Below are positions 49,584 through 57,317 of a DNA stretch of 64,000 nucleotides, piece by piece (positions within the stretch are counted from its first letter, which is position 1; each line of letters begins with the position of its first letter). The stretch comes from a virus. The stretch spans positions 30,583 to 94,582 of IMG/VR virus record IMGVR_UViG_3300031576_000014. One strand, written 5' to 3'. The notes beneath the pieces were generated by a model. That model ran no database searches and had not been told where the DNA came from. It saw only the letters and a program-made list of their open reading frames with translations. Both the position numbers and the translations under genes were made by a program.

Positions 49584-50327
49584 TCAACCGATGGCTTCGC
49601 TCGCGAGCGTCAGGATCGCGTCGAGGTCCGTGCCCGGCGCAACGCCGAGCTTGACGCGCGCCTGCGTGACCGCGTCGGCGATCGTGAACTGCACGACCGT
49701 CTTCGCGAGGTTGAAGCGCGCGTTGCCGGTCGCCGGGTTCGCTGCCCCGGGAACGAGGACGATCCTCTTGCCGAGCACGCCGCCGACGGTGACCTCCGCC
49801 TCGAGCAGCGACGCGTACCCGTTCGCGATGGCCGTCTGCCCGGCAGCGAGGGGCGTCAAGTTGAGCGTCGACGGCAGGGTGAGCACGCCCGACGCGGCGA
49901 CGACCGGAAGGGTCATCTCGAGGATGTCCTGGCGCTCCGGGATGTACTCGACGTCGACGTCCGTGTACCGGCTCGCCGCGAGGAGCACGATGTTCCCGGA
50001 CGGGGAGACGGCGATCTGGGCATCCGCAGGGGTCGTGCCGAAAGCCTGCGCGGCAAGCTCGCCGAGCGTCCCGGCGGCGGCCGTCGCGCGCGCGTAGGCG
50101 CGAACGATCGTGTTGGCCTTCGCGTCGTCCGGCAGCACGATCGAGTCGACCGTCGCGAGGTCGTGCAGGGAGGCGACCATCGTGTCGACGTTCTTCTTGA
50201 CGAGCTTGATCGGCATCCCGCGAACGAAGTCGCCGAACCTGATCTTCTGGAGCATCGACGCGATCTCGCTCGCGTTCGCGTTGTTCAGGATGTTCTTGCC
50301 CGAGGTCGCCAGGATCGTGATCGCCAT
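49584..50327 (-). CDS. Virion structural protein
   Basis: A 247-residue protein with a mixed alpha/beta pattern and few Cys (MAITILATSGKNILNNANA; NIVLLAASRYTDVDVEYIPER; LEAEVTVGGVLGKRIVLVPG). Located between head genes; it may be a minor head protein. No family recognised. Confidence 0.5.
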   Translation of the reverse strand: MAITILATSGKNILNNANASEIASMLQKIRFGDFVRGMPIKLVKKNVDTMVASLHDLATVDSIVLPDDAKANTIVRAYARATAAAGTLGELAAQAFGTTPADAQIAVSPSGNIVLLAASRYTDVDVEYIPERQDILEMTLPVVAASGVLTLPSTLNLTPLAAGQTAIANGYASLLEAEVTVGGVLGKRIVLVPGAANPATGNARFNLAKTVVQFTIADAVTQARVKLGVAPGTDLDAILTLASEAIG

Positions 50328-50389
50328 CGCCGTCGTCTCCTACGCTCTGAGTGTGAAGATCAAATATCCGATGCTGGCCGGGATCACAA

Positions 50390-50809
50390 CTACGCGATCC
50401 CGCCGACCAGGTATTCGATCTGCCCTGTGCCCTGGACCTCGAGAAGCTTGAGCGTCCCGGCGTCCGGGAATTCCTGGACGATCGTGCCGAGGACCTCGTC
50501 GACCGAGACGATGTCCGCGCCTCCCCCTATGTCGACCATCGTCTTCCTGATCTTCATCGGCGAGTTGCAGCGGAAGTAGAGGAACGTCCCCTTCGTGACC
50601 GTCGACGTCGCTCCGATGCCGTCGAGCGCGAGGAACGCCGGCGGCGCAACCTGCACGTTGCGCTGCGTCCGGAACGACGCCGCGAGCGGCTTCTGCGACG
50701 GGAAGGTCGTGAGCGAGAGCTGATCAACGGCGGACGGGAACGCGCAGTCGGACGCGCCGAGCGGGCCGACCGTGATGCTCCCGGAAAGGACGACGACCTG
50801 GGTGCCCAT
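50390..50809 (-). CDS. Small virion protein, possible capsid decoration
   Basis: A 139-residue beta-rich protein (MGTQVVVLSGSITVGPLG; GTFLYFRCNSPMKIRKTMVDI; TLKLLEVQGTGQIEYLVGGIA). Its size and place between head genes suggest a decoration or head-lining role. Function not recognised. Confidence 0.45.
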   Translation of the reverse strand: MGTQVVVLSGSITVGPLGASDCAFPSAVDQLSLTTFPSQKPLAASFRTQRNVQVAPPAFLALDGIGATSTVTKGTFLYFRCNSPMKIRKTMVDIGGGADIVSVDEVLGTIVQEFPDAGTLKLLEVQGTGQIEYLVGGIA

Positions 50810-50812
50810 CGA

Positions 50813-51166
50813 CTAGATCTTGAACGGCTTGCCGGACGCCTCGCCGACCTTCGTGCCGGCCTCTTGCGGCGCATCCTGCGGGAAGCCCCCCGCCGTGCCG
50901 GTGAAGCGGTGCGCGTCGATCGACCCGAACGGCAAGCGCCCGCCTTCCGGGACGGAGTCTTTGTCGTAGTCCGGCTCGCCCATCCTCTGGGGCCGGTTCT
51001 GCTTCGCGACGTCGATGCCGCCGCCCGTCGCGGGGGCCGGGCTCTTGCCGTCCTCGACGAAGTCGTGCCCGCCCTCCGAAGGCCCGGCGGAAGATGTCGC
51101 TCCGTCGCCGTTGCCGAACGGCGGCTGCGCTGGGTTCGTGACGTCTGCTTTCTTTCCGTCTTCCAT
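50813..51166 (-). CDS. Disordered head-region protein ending KPFKI
   Basis: A 117-residue Gly/Pro/Asp-rich protein with little predicted structure (MEDGKKADVTNPAQPPFGNGDG). It ends GEASGKPFKI, the same last residues as the neighbouring gene product. The shared tail suggests a common docking peptide, for example to portal or capsid. Confidence 0.5.
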   Translation of the reverse strand: MEDGKKADVTNPAQPPFGNGDGATSSAGPSEGGHDFVEDGKSPAPATGGGIDVAKQNRPQRMGEPDYDKDSVPEGGRLPFGSIDAHRFTGTAGGFPQDAPQEAGTKVGEASGKPFKI

Positions 51167-51175
51167 AGCTGCCTC

Positions 51176-51415
51176 TCAGATCTTGAACGGTTTCTTCTGC
51201 GACGTCTCGACCGTCTGCCCGCGCTCCTCACGCTGCACCGTCGCGGGAGGCCAAGGGATCGCCGGGTCGTGGTCCGGGATCGAGTTGACCGGTGTCCCGT
51301 CGACCCCGGGCTTGTCCGTCTTCGGCACCGCCCCTTGGGTCTTCTTCGCGGGCACCGCGTTCGTGTTCGGGCGCGCGTCCGGTTGAAGGTTGCCGAAGGG
51401 TTTGCTGCCCGCCAT
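51176..51415 (-). CDS. Small disordered protein ending KPFKI
   Basis: A 79-residue protein starting MAGSKPFGNLQPDARPNTN and ending VETSQKKPFKI. KPFG near its N-terminus also recurs at the Pro-rich C-terminus of the portal protein. ATG at 51413-51415 is 2 bases after the next gene's stop. Probably disordered; function unknown. Confidence 0.5.
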   Translation of the reverse strand: MAGSKPFGNLQPDARPNTNAVPAKKTQGAVPKTDKPGVDGTPVNSIPDHDPAIPWPPATVQREERGQTVETSQKKPFKI

Positions 51416-51417
51416 CG

Positions 51418-51891
51418 CTACCCGTCGATTCCCCAGGCGAGGACGGAGACGTCCGTGACGACCGTCGCGCCCGTGCTGTCGACCGCCGTGACCGTGAACG
51501 ACCCGACGCCGGGCCCGCCGACGACGGTCGTGTACTTGTAGCGTGTGCCCTGCGCCGCCCCGCCCGGCGTCTTGACGTTGAAGAAGAGCCGGCTGAGCGC
51601 CGTGACCGTGATCCCGGTCGAGAGCGTTGCAACGCCCGCGACGAGCGTGATCTCGCCGCCCTGGTCGGACTGCTTCTGGAGCGAATCGACCGCGGCTGCC
51701 ATGATCGCGTTGAGCGTCGCCTCGTTCGCGCCGCGGTTCTTCTTCGCGATCACTGCATCGCTCGACGGCCAGAGCACTCCGCCCGCCGCGGCGATGGCCG
51801 CCGCCGGGTGGACCGCGTCGTCGATGGTCTCGCCAGCGAAGAACTTCGTGTTGCCGACCTGCGTCGTGTTGATCAGGAAGAACGTGCTCAT
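51418..51891 (-). CDS. Virion structural protein
   Basis: A 157-residue protein (MSTFFLINTTQVGNTKFF) with a helix (EATLNAIMAAAVDSLQKQ) and a C-terminal beta domain (GSFTVTAVDSTGATVVTDVSVLAWG). ATG at 51889-51891; palindrome copy 6 begins 55 bases upstream, so this is the first gene after that site. Confidence 0.5.
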   Translation of the reverse strand: MSTFFLINTTQVGNTKFFAGETIDDAVHPAAAIAAAGGVLWPSSDAVIAKKNRGANEATLNAIMAAAVDSLQKQSDQGGEITLVAGVATLSTGITVTALSRLFFNVKTPGGAAQGTRYKYTTVVGGPGVGSFTVTAVDSTGATVVTDVSVLAWGIDG

Positions 51892-51945
51892 CTCGGTCCC
51901 CCATACGTACCAGCGGGGTCGGCGCAGCACAAGGGCGGCCCGCCC

Positions 51946-51965
51946 ACGTAAACCGCGGTTTACGT
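51946..51965. repeat. 20-bp perfect palindrome, copy 6
   Basis: Identical copy upstream of the gene at 51418-51891, at the edge of the frame-disrupted plus-strand locus. Preceded by GCCC on the plus strand. Confidence 0.95.
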
Positions 51966-52010
51966 CGCCGGCTAGCTGCTCGTCGCGCGGCAATTCCCGG
52001 CATGGGTCGA

Positions 52011-52467
52011 AGAAAGGTTCCTGCTGCGCAGACGTCCTTCGACTTCAAGGGAGGATCCCGTGCGAAGACTGTCAACACCGAAAGGCGCCCCCGCCGACGC
52101 CGAAAGGGATGCTGCGAAGGTGGTTCGTCTGCCTCGACTGCGGCCTGAAGCAGTACATGGATCACGTCCCGATGCGCGAAGCGATCCCGATCCCAAAGTG
52201 CCAGCACGACCTCGACGCGCTCGACGAGTTCCTCCCGCGCCATCGCACGCCGTCTACCGCTACGTCGGCGAAGACGGGAAGCGCGGCCGCGTCCTCTCGC
52301 TCCACGCGACGATCGGGCAAGCGTTCGAGGCGTGCGACCTCGCGTCGGGCGCGTACATAGGCGAGGGTTCCGAATCCCGGGACGCGCGTGTCTCGCTCCG
52401 GACCGTGCGCGCCTACGTGCCCGGGTCCGTCGTCGGCGACGTCGTCGAGCTGCCCAGGCTCTATTAG
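52011..52467 (+). pseudogene. Plus-strand locus with coding-like segments in shifting frames
   Basis: Three phases each look protein-like over part of this stretch: MGRRKVPAAQTSFDF (from ATG 52011), then IPCEDCQHRK...MLRRWFVCLDCGLKQYMDH (about 52055-52250, with CxxC pairs), then SHAVYRYVGEDGKRGRVLSLH...VVELPRLY (about 52220-52467). The overlapping parts of each frame become Arg-rich shadow. It may be one zinc-containing gene with frameshifts or two overlapping genes; GTG 52060 has an AAGGGAGG upstream. It ends convergent with the MuF gene, stops overlapping. Confidence 0.4.
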
Positions 52468-54371
52468 CGCCGCTTGCCGAACCGCGAGAGCGGGATGGTG
52501 GTCATGCGAGGACGCGGGGGAGGCGATCCCTTCCGCTTCTCCGCGCGCCACCGCGCCGCGATCTCGCCCGCGTCCCGCCAGCGGAACTCCTTCGGGATCG
52601 GCCAGGCGACGCGGTGCGGGACGACGATCTCGCGGTCGTTCGGGCGCGCGGGCGGATGCTGCATCAGCCCGTACCAGGTCTCGAACGCCTGGGCGCTCGC
52701 GCGGATCTGCCCGTGAACCGCGTAGGAGTCAGAGTTGCCCGTATAGATGCCTTCTGCGGTGAAGTAACCCTCGGACGTTGAAAGGTCGAAGACATGCCCG
52801 GAAATCGAAGTGGGTTGAACGTCAACGAGGCGATCGAGTTGTACCGAACCGGAATGACGTTGTCCGAGGTGGCGGGCACTCTCGACATTCATCGCCGATA
52901 TGTTGCCGAGGAGATCGCGGCACGCGGCGAAACTCGATCGAACGCCGAAGCTCGACGACGACAGTTCGCCAATCGCGAGAACCATCCTCGCTATCGCGAA
53001 GGCATGCCTATCAACCACATCGCCCATTCGTACATGAAAGGCGAAGCGATCAAACGCATAGGCAAGCGCCTCGGGGTCTCCCAGACGCTCGTCACTCGGT
53101 GCCTGCTCGATGCAGGGATCACACCACGCTCTGGTTCTGAAACAAACCATGTCCGCGCACGTTCGCGGGCTGATGAGCCTGCCGCATTCGACACAAAAAT
53201 GAACATCATCGGTTGGGGCGAGGACCTGCTTCGCGGCTGGCTCAGTGAGCGCGGCGAATCTCCCCAACCGCAGCTCGCCGTGGGAACGAAGAACATCGAT
53301 GTCGCGATTCGACCCATCGCCGTGGAAGTCTTGATCTCGTCCTCGTCGCCGCTCACGGTTTCCCGTTGCAAGCAGCGACTCGAATACCTCGCCGATCGTG
53401 GGTGGACGACCTGTTACGTGCTCATCTCTCGGCGCACTCGTACGCTCATGCCCACCGTCGCAGACCAGCTCATCGCCAAGGCGAAGTTTGCCCGCAGCGA
53501 CCCATCCGCGCCTCGTGAGCATTGGGTGATTCGGGGTTGTGGTGAGATCGCGGCCCGCTTCGGTGACGAAACGCGCCGCCGGTCCCTCGTATGGCCGTCG
53601 AAAGACTGCCCTCACCACCGCCCCGGCAACCCTCGTCGAACCGACTAAACACGCTGTTCTGTCGTCGAACGTCGCGACGAGGATCTTGCACACGTCGCCG
53701 AGCTGCTGGTGCGCCTCCTTCGTCGCCTCGTAGTTGGCGCGGTTCGCTGATCCCATTATTTCTGTGCGCACGATGCGCTCGGCCCAGCTCGCCGGCGCCT
53801 GCTGGAGGAACGGGCTCCTGTCGACGATCGAGGTGCGCATCGAGTCCCACGACCGGCGCGAGACGAGCCCGAGCTGAAGCTCCTTCTCGAAGTGCTCGAC
53901 CACTCCCGCCCCGTAGCGCGCAAGCACGCCCTCGCCGCGCTTGCCCTTCTCGCCGACGAGGCTCCTGAGGATCGACCCCCGGCTCCCGTCGAGCGCTGCC
54001 TCGAGCATGCGCGCCTCGTCGAGCGCGAGCGGCTGCGCGCCGACTCCGAGGAACTCCCTGTCCCGCGCCGCCAGGTAGCGCGCCGTCGACTCCGCCGCCT
54101 TCTCCGCCGCCGCCGCACCGACGTCGAGGGCGGTCCCGCGCAGCCCGGTGTTGAGCTGAAAGACCACTTCCCGGACCTGCGCAAGCGTCGCCCGGAGCTG
54201 CGCCGCCGTGAAGCTCGCATCCCCCGGCCCCGCGACCGCCCGCGCCAGGCGGCTCTCCAGGTCGCGCTCCGCTCGCTCGAGCAGCTTGCGCGTCCTCCCT
54301 ACGCCCGTCTGCTCCGCGAACACGTGCGCCGCCCGCTTGTCCGCGGCGAGCACCTCGCGTGCGGTCTTCAC
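52464..54371 (-). CDS. MuF/SPP1 gp7-like minor head protein precursor with intein
   Basis: A 635-residue precursor; splicing would remove residues 241-546 and give a 329-residue head morphogenesis protein. The N-extein is helical, with SPFLQQAPASWAERIVRTEIMG typical of the MuF family. The conserved motif D-x-R-T...HG is split as DDRTA / SDSYAVHGQ. The gene follows the portal gene by GTGA overlap, the standard MuF position. A plus-strand gene lies wholly inside the intein region. Function: an internal head protein needed for assembly or genome ejection. Confidence 0.82.
   Translation of the reverse strand: MKTAREVLAADKRAAHVFAEQTGVGRTRKLLERAERDLESRLARAVAGPGDASFTAAQLRATLAQVREVVFQLNTGLRGTALDVGAAAAEKAAESTARYLAARDREFLGVGAQPLALDEARMLEAALDGSRGSILRSLVGEKGKRGEGVLARYGAGVVEHFEKELQLGLVSRRSWDSMRTSIVDRSPFLQQAPASWAERIVRTEIMGSANRANYEATKEAHQQLGDVCKILVATFDDRTACLVGSTRVAGAVVRAVFRRPYEGPAARFVTEAGRDLTTTPNHPMLTRRGWVAAGKLRLGDELVCDGGHERTSAPRDEHVTGRPPTIGEVFESLLATGNRERRRGRDQDFHGDGSNRDIDVLRSHGELRLGRFAALTEPAAKQVLAPTDDVHFCVECGRLISPRTCADMVCFRTRAWCDPCIEQAPSDERLGDPEALAYAFDRFAFHVRMGDVVDRHAFAIARMVLAIGELSSSSFGVRSSFAACRDLLGNISAMNVESARHLGQRHSGSVQLDRLVDVQPTSISGHVFDLSTSEGYFTAEGIYTGNSDSYAVHGQIRASAQAFETWYGLMQHPPARPNDREIVVPHRVAWPIPKEFRWRDAGEIAARWRAEKRKGSPPPRPRMTTIPLSRFGKRR
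52734..53651 (-). mobile_element. 306-residue intein in the MuF-like gene
   Basis: Block A begins with Cys241 (CLVGSTRV), block B is TTTPNHPMLTRRGW (TxxH), and block F is GHVFDLSTSEGYFTAEGIYTGN with Ser as the +1 residue. The penultimate His is replaced by Gly, a known tolerated variation. Between blocks B and F are about 180 residues, including a FCVECG...CDPC Cys cluster, without DOD-type LAGLIDADG motifs on this strand. Confidence 0.88.
52794..53648 (+). CDS. Antisense-encoded HTH plus PD-(D/E)XK-like homing endonuclease
   Basis: A 284-residue plus-strand gene wholly within the intein coding sequence. AAAGG lies 8 bases before the ATG; the TAA at 53646-53648 falls one codon inside the intein boundary. 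Residues 11-45 form an HTH (EAIELYRTGMTLSEVAGTL), 82-110 a second HTH (GEAIKRIGKRLGVSQTLV), and about 139-215 a nuclease-like core with NIDVA (Asp169) and AVEVL (Glu178), as in Vsr/DUF559-type enzymes. It probably drives homing of the intein. Both strands code, which is rare. Confidence 0.78.
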   Translation: MPGNRSGLNVNEAIELYRTGMTLSEVAGTLDIHRRYVAEEIAARGETRSNAEARRRQFANRENHPRYREGMPINHIAHSYMKGEAIKRIGKRLGVSQTLVTRCLLDAGITPRSGSETNHVRARSRADEPAAFDTKMNIIGWGEDLLRGWLSERGESPQPQLAVGTKNIDVAIRPIAVEVLISSSSPLTVSRCKQRLEYLADRGWTTCYVLISRRTRTLMPTVADQLIAKAKFARSDPSAPREHWVIRGCGEIAARFGDETRRRSLVWPSKDCPHHRPGNPRRTD

Positions 54372-56302
54372 GGCCCGGCCGCCCCTTCGTCTCCGCCATC
54401 GTCGCCCGGGAGAAAGGGCGGCTGCGGCTTGCCGAACGGCGGCTTGCCGAACGGTTTGCCCCCGCCCGGCTGCTCATCATCCTTTTCGACCTTGCCGGCC
54501 GCAGCCTCCTGCTGCTGCTGGAACATCGCCTGCTCCTTCGCCTTGTCCTTCGCCGTCTGCTTCTGGACGCGCTGCTGCTCCTGCGCAGGGTCCGCCCCGA
54601 ACGCTTCCGCCATCGCTTCCGTCGCCGTCTCGACGGAGAGGAACATCTTGCCCCCCGTCGCGAGCTGGAGCGTCGTCGCGATCTTGGCTTGGTCGTCCGG
54701 CGTCGGCGTGAAGTACGGCGGCCAGCGGAGATCGGTCTCGCCTCCCTCGCCCGGCTCCCGCTCAGTCTTCGTCGTGACCGTCTTCGGCTCGAGATCCTCC
54801 GGGGGCAGCTCCTCGGGCGGCGGTCGTGGTTGCAGAGGTTGTTCTTCCGGGAGACCGGTCTTCGGGTCAAGCGGAGGCTTCCCGGGCGGGACCGGCTGTT
54901 CCGATGGCAGCGGGGCGGGCTTCACCTCGATCTTCGGCGGAAGCGTCAGCTCCCACTTGCCGGGCTGCGTCTTCGGTACGCCAGCCTCGTCGAGCACCGG
55001 CTGCCCGAGGTCGTCCGTCACCTGGACCATCGGCACCCGCTTCATCTTCGCGCGCGCGACGTCCGTCGGCTCGTCGACGAGGTTCCTGATCGCGTGCCCG
55101 TACTGCTCGCGGAGCACGTCCGCGCTCCCGAGCATCGGGGCGAACATCGCCTTGACCGCGACGGAGGAGACGCCCTGCGCGGCGACCTCGTGCGGGTCCG
55201 GGACGATGCACTGCGCGGCTTCGAGGATGCTCCTCCGGTGCGTCTCGATCAGCTTGATCCCCACCTCGATCGACGTGCCCTGAAGCTCCATGTACTCGGC
55301 GTCGCCGCCCTCGCCCGTGACGATCGAGTTGTCGGACCCCTTCTTGACGCCCGACATGGCGATCTGCTCCGGGTCCATCTTGAGCTTGAGCGTCGGGTCG
55401 AGGTTGAGGATCGCCCCGCGCGCGACGACGCTCGCGAGCACGTCGAGCGTGTCGAACTGGTCGAGGAGCCCTGCGTAGTCGCCGACGCCGTCGATCTCGT
55501 CGCTCGGGCGGTTCTGGATCCAGTGGAGGTGGCAGACGCCGTCGTCGTGCCGGACGCTCTTCTTCGCGTCGACGATCCAGACCGGCGCCGTGTCCGGGTT
55601 CGGCTTGATCTCCGCCGGCTCGAAGACGATGTCCGCGTCCGGCGTCCAGTCCCGCCGAAACCAGTAGTAGATCTTGTCGAACGCCTTGCCGTTCCATTGC
55701 GGAATCCAGAACGGGTAGACCTCCGTCGCCCAGCGCGGCTTCAGGCGCAGGCGGTCGGCCCACTCGTGCACGTGCACGTTCTTCGCGTTGTGGACCTCGT
55801 AGCGCGGCCGGCCCTTGTAGAAGCACCAGTCGACGCAGACCGTGCCCGTCGCGCCCCCGAGGCTCCGGGCCTCGATCATCTTCAGGGGCAGGTTGCCGAC
55901 GCGCGCGATCGTCTGCTTGAAATCCTCGTTCTTCGGGTCCCCCTCGACGCGGATCTGCGGGAAGCGGTTCTCGCCGAAGAGCAGGTTCGTGAACGAGTCG
56001 ACGATGATCTTGCCGAGCGGGTACGCGGCGCTCGGGCGGCGGTCGCGGAGCGGGACGTAGTACGGCGCCTGCTCCTGGGAAAGGAGAGGCATCGTCGTCC
56101 GCGGACTGTAGAGACGCCCGTCGAAGTCGTACATCTTGCCGTCGTGCTGCCGGCAACGAAAGTACGACTCGAGAAGGTCGAGCGCGCGGTAGCGGTCACC
56201 CTGGAGGATCGAGAGGGGCCGGAACCCGTCGAACGGGGACTGCTCCGTCCCGGTCATGTTCCCGAACGAGAGCGCGTTGCGCGGGTCGACGACCATGGTC
56301 AT
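54368..56302 (-). CDS. Portal protein
   Basis: A 644-residue portal subunit. It has the SPP1-like order: an N-terminal wing (GKIIVDSFTNLLFGENRFP), a stem and crown region with HNAKNVHVHEWADR and WNGKAFDKIYYWFRRDW, and helical segments (GIKLIETHRRSILEAAQCI). The last 120 residues are Pro/Gln/Glu-rich and end with repeated KPFGKPPFGKPQPPF. It is followed by the MuF-like gene with a GTGA overlap. The terminase expected upstream is not present to the right edge. Confidence 0.85.
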   Translation of the reverse strand: MTMVVDPRNALSFGNMTGTEQSPFDGFRPLSILQGDRYRALDLLESYFRCRQHDGKMYDFDGRLYSPRTTMPLLSQEQAPYYVPLRDRRPSAAYPLGKIIVDSFTNLLFGENRFPQIRVEGDPKNEDFKQTIARVGNLPLKMIEARSLGGATGTVCVDWCFYKGRPRYEVHNAKNVHVHEWADRLRLKPRWATEVYPFWIPQWNGKAFDKIYYWFRRDWTPDADIVFEPAEIKPNPDTAPVWIVDAKKSVRHDDGVCHLHWIQNRPSDEIDGVGDYAGLLDQFDTLDVLASVVARGAILNLDPTLKLKMDPEQIAMSGVKKGSDNSIVTGEGGDAEYMELQGTSIEVGIKLIETHRRSILEAAQCIVPDPHEVAAQGVSSVAVKAMFAPMLGSADVLREQYGHAIRNLVDEPTDVARAKMKRVPMVQVTDDLGQPVLDEAGVPKTQPGKWELTLPPKIEVKPAPLPSEQPVPPGKPPLDPKTGLPEEQPLQPRPPPEELPPEDLEPKTVTTKTEREPGEGGETDLRWPPYFTPTPDDQAKIATTLQLATGGKMFLSVETATEAMAEAFGADPAQEQQRVQKQTAKDKAKEQAMFQQQQEAAAGKVEKDDEQPGGGKPFGKPPFGKPQPPFLPGDDGGDEGAAGP

Positions 56303-56305
56303 CGA

Positions 56306-56551
56306 TCAGCCGGCCTTCTTGCGCGCGCGCGCGACGCGGTCTGCGCGGCTTCCCCGCAGCAGGACGGGCGGGTCCGGGCGCTTTGGCTCTTCGCGGAACT
56401 CCTGCCGGACAGGCATCCCGCGCCCGCGCTCCGTGACACCTACGAAGTCGACCGCTTCCTCCGGCTCCGGTTTCCTTTCCCCGCGCACGCGCTCGCCGAG
56501 GCGGATCAAGAGATCACCGGCGAGCGATCGGACGTGGTCGCGGAGCCGCAT
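56306..56551 (-). CDS. Small basic hypothetical protein
   Basis: An 81-residue protein directly upstream of the portal gene (MRLRDHVRSLAGDLLIRLGER... SRADRVARARKKAG). An amphipathic N-terminal helix and basic C-terminus are visible. Function unknown. Confidence 0.45.
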   Translation of the reverse strand: MRLRDHVRSLAGDLLIRLGERVRGERKPEPEEAVDFVGVTERGRGMPVRQEFREEPKRPDPPVLLRGSRADRVARARKKAG

Positions 56552-56604
56552 GCGGACACTCTACAGGCGCCGCGGGCGACGGTCACGGACCGCGGACGCG
56601 CGCG

Positions 56605-56907
56605 TCACGCGTTCTTCTTCGCCTTCTTCGTCTTCGCCGGAACCTGCTCGTCGTCCGCCGCCGCATCGATCGGCGATGGCGCCGACCCCGCACAGACCGG
56701 GGAGGAGTCGATCGGGGCTTCCCAAGGGAGCCCGGTCTCCGGATCTCCCCCGGCGAAGACGCGCGCGCCGCAACACTTCGTGAGCGCGAGGTCCGAGGAC
56801 CTCACCCGCTGGGAAGTCGTGAAGGTTTCGAGCTGCTCCGCCGTCGGCGGCGTTTGCGTCTCCGCCAGCTGGTGCCACTTGTCTCCGTGCTTCGCCCAAC
56901 CGCTCAT
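56605..56907 (-). CDS. Small hypothetical protein
   Basis: A 100-residue protein (MSGWAKHGDKWHQLAETQTPP... TKCCGARVFAGGD... TKKAKKNA) with a CC pair and a Lys-rich tail. No family recognised. Confidence 0.45.
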   Translation of the reverse strand: MSGWAKHGDKWHQLAETQTPPTAEQLETFTTSQRVRSSDLALTKCCGARVFAGGDPETGLPWEAPIDSSPVCAGSAPSPIDAAADDEQVPAKTKKAKKNA

Positions 56908-56917
56908 CCTGTCCTCC

Positions 56918-57304
56918 CTACGGAGCCGCTTCGATTGTGAAGAAGCCCGTCGAATCGCCGCGGGCCCAGAAGAAGTCCTGGTATTTGTCCGCTTTGCAGA
57001 GAAAGACCTTCACCTGAGACCCGAACTGGGGGCTCGTGAAATATCCTGCGACGAACCACTTCTGAGCCTGCTGCGCGCTGGCTGTCCGCTGAACGATGAT
57101 CGCGAATGTGCCTGTTGCGGGTTTGCCTGCCGGATCGCTTGCCCCGACCGTGAGCAGCTGAGATGCGTCCGTGTCCGAGAGATGATGCACCGCACCTTCC
57201 GGAGTGATGTCGCGCGCATCCCATCCGGCCGCAGCGTTTCCGGCGAAGACGGTGGCGATCTGTCCGGAGCCGAACGCGAGAAACGATCCGATTGCAACAG
57301 TCAT
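56918..57304 (-). CDS. Small virion-type hypothetical protein
   Basis: A 128-residue beta-rich protein (MTVAIGSFLAFGSGQIATVF... KWFVAGYFTSPQFGSQVKVFL), with a composition like other virion proteins. It lies behind the large fibre-like gene. Function unknown. Confidence 0.45.
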   Translation of the reverse strand: MTVAIGSFLAFGSGQIATVFAGNAAAGWDARDITPEGAVHHLSDTDASQLLTVGASDPAGKPATGTFAIIVQRTASAQQAQKWFVAGYFTSPQFGSQVKVFLCKADKYQDFFWARGDSTGFFTIEAAP

Positions 57305-57317
57305 GATGATCCTCCTC

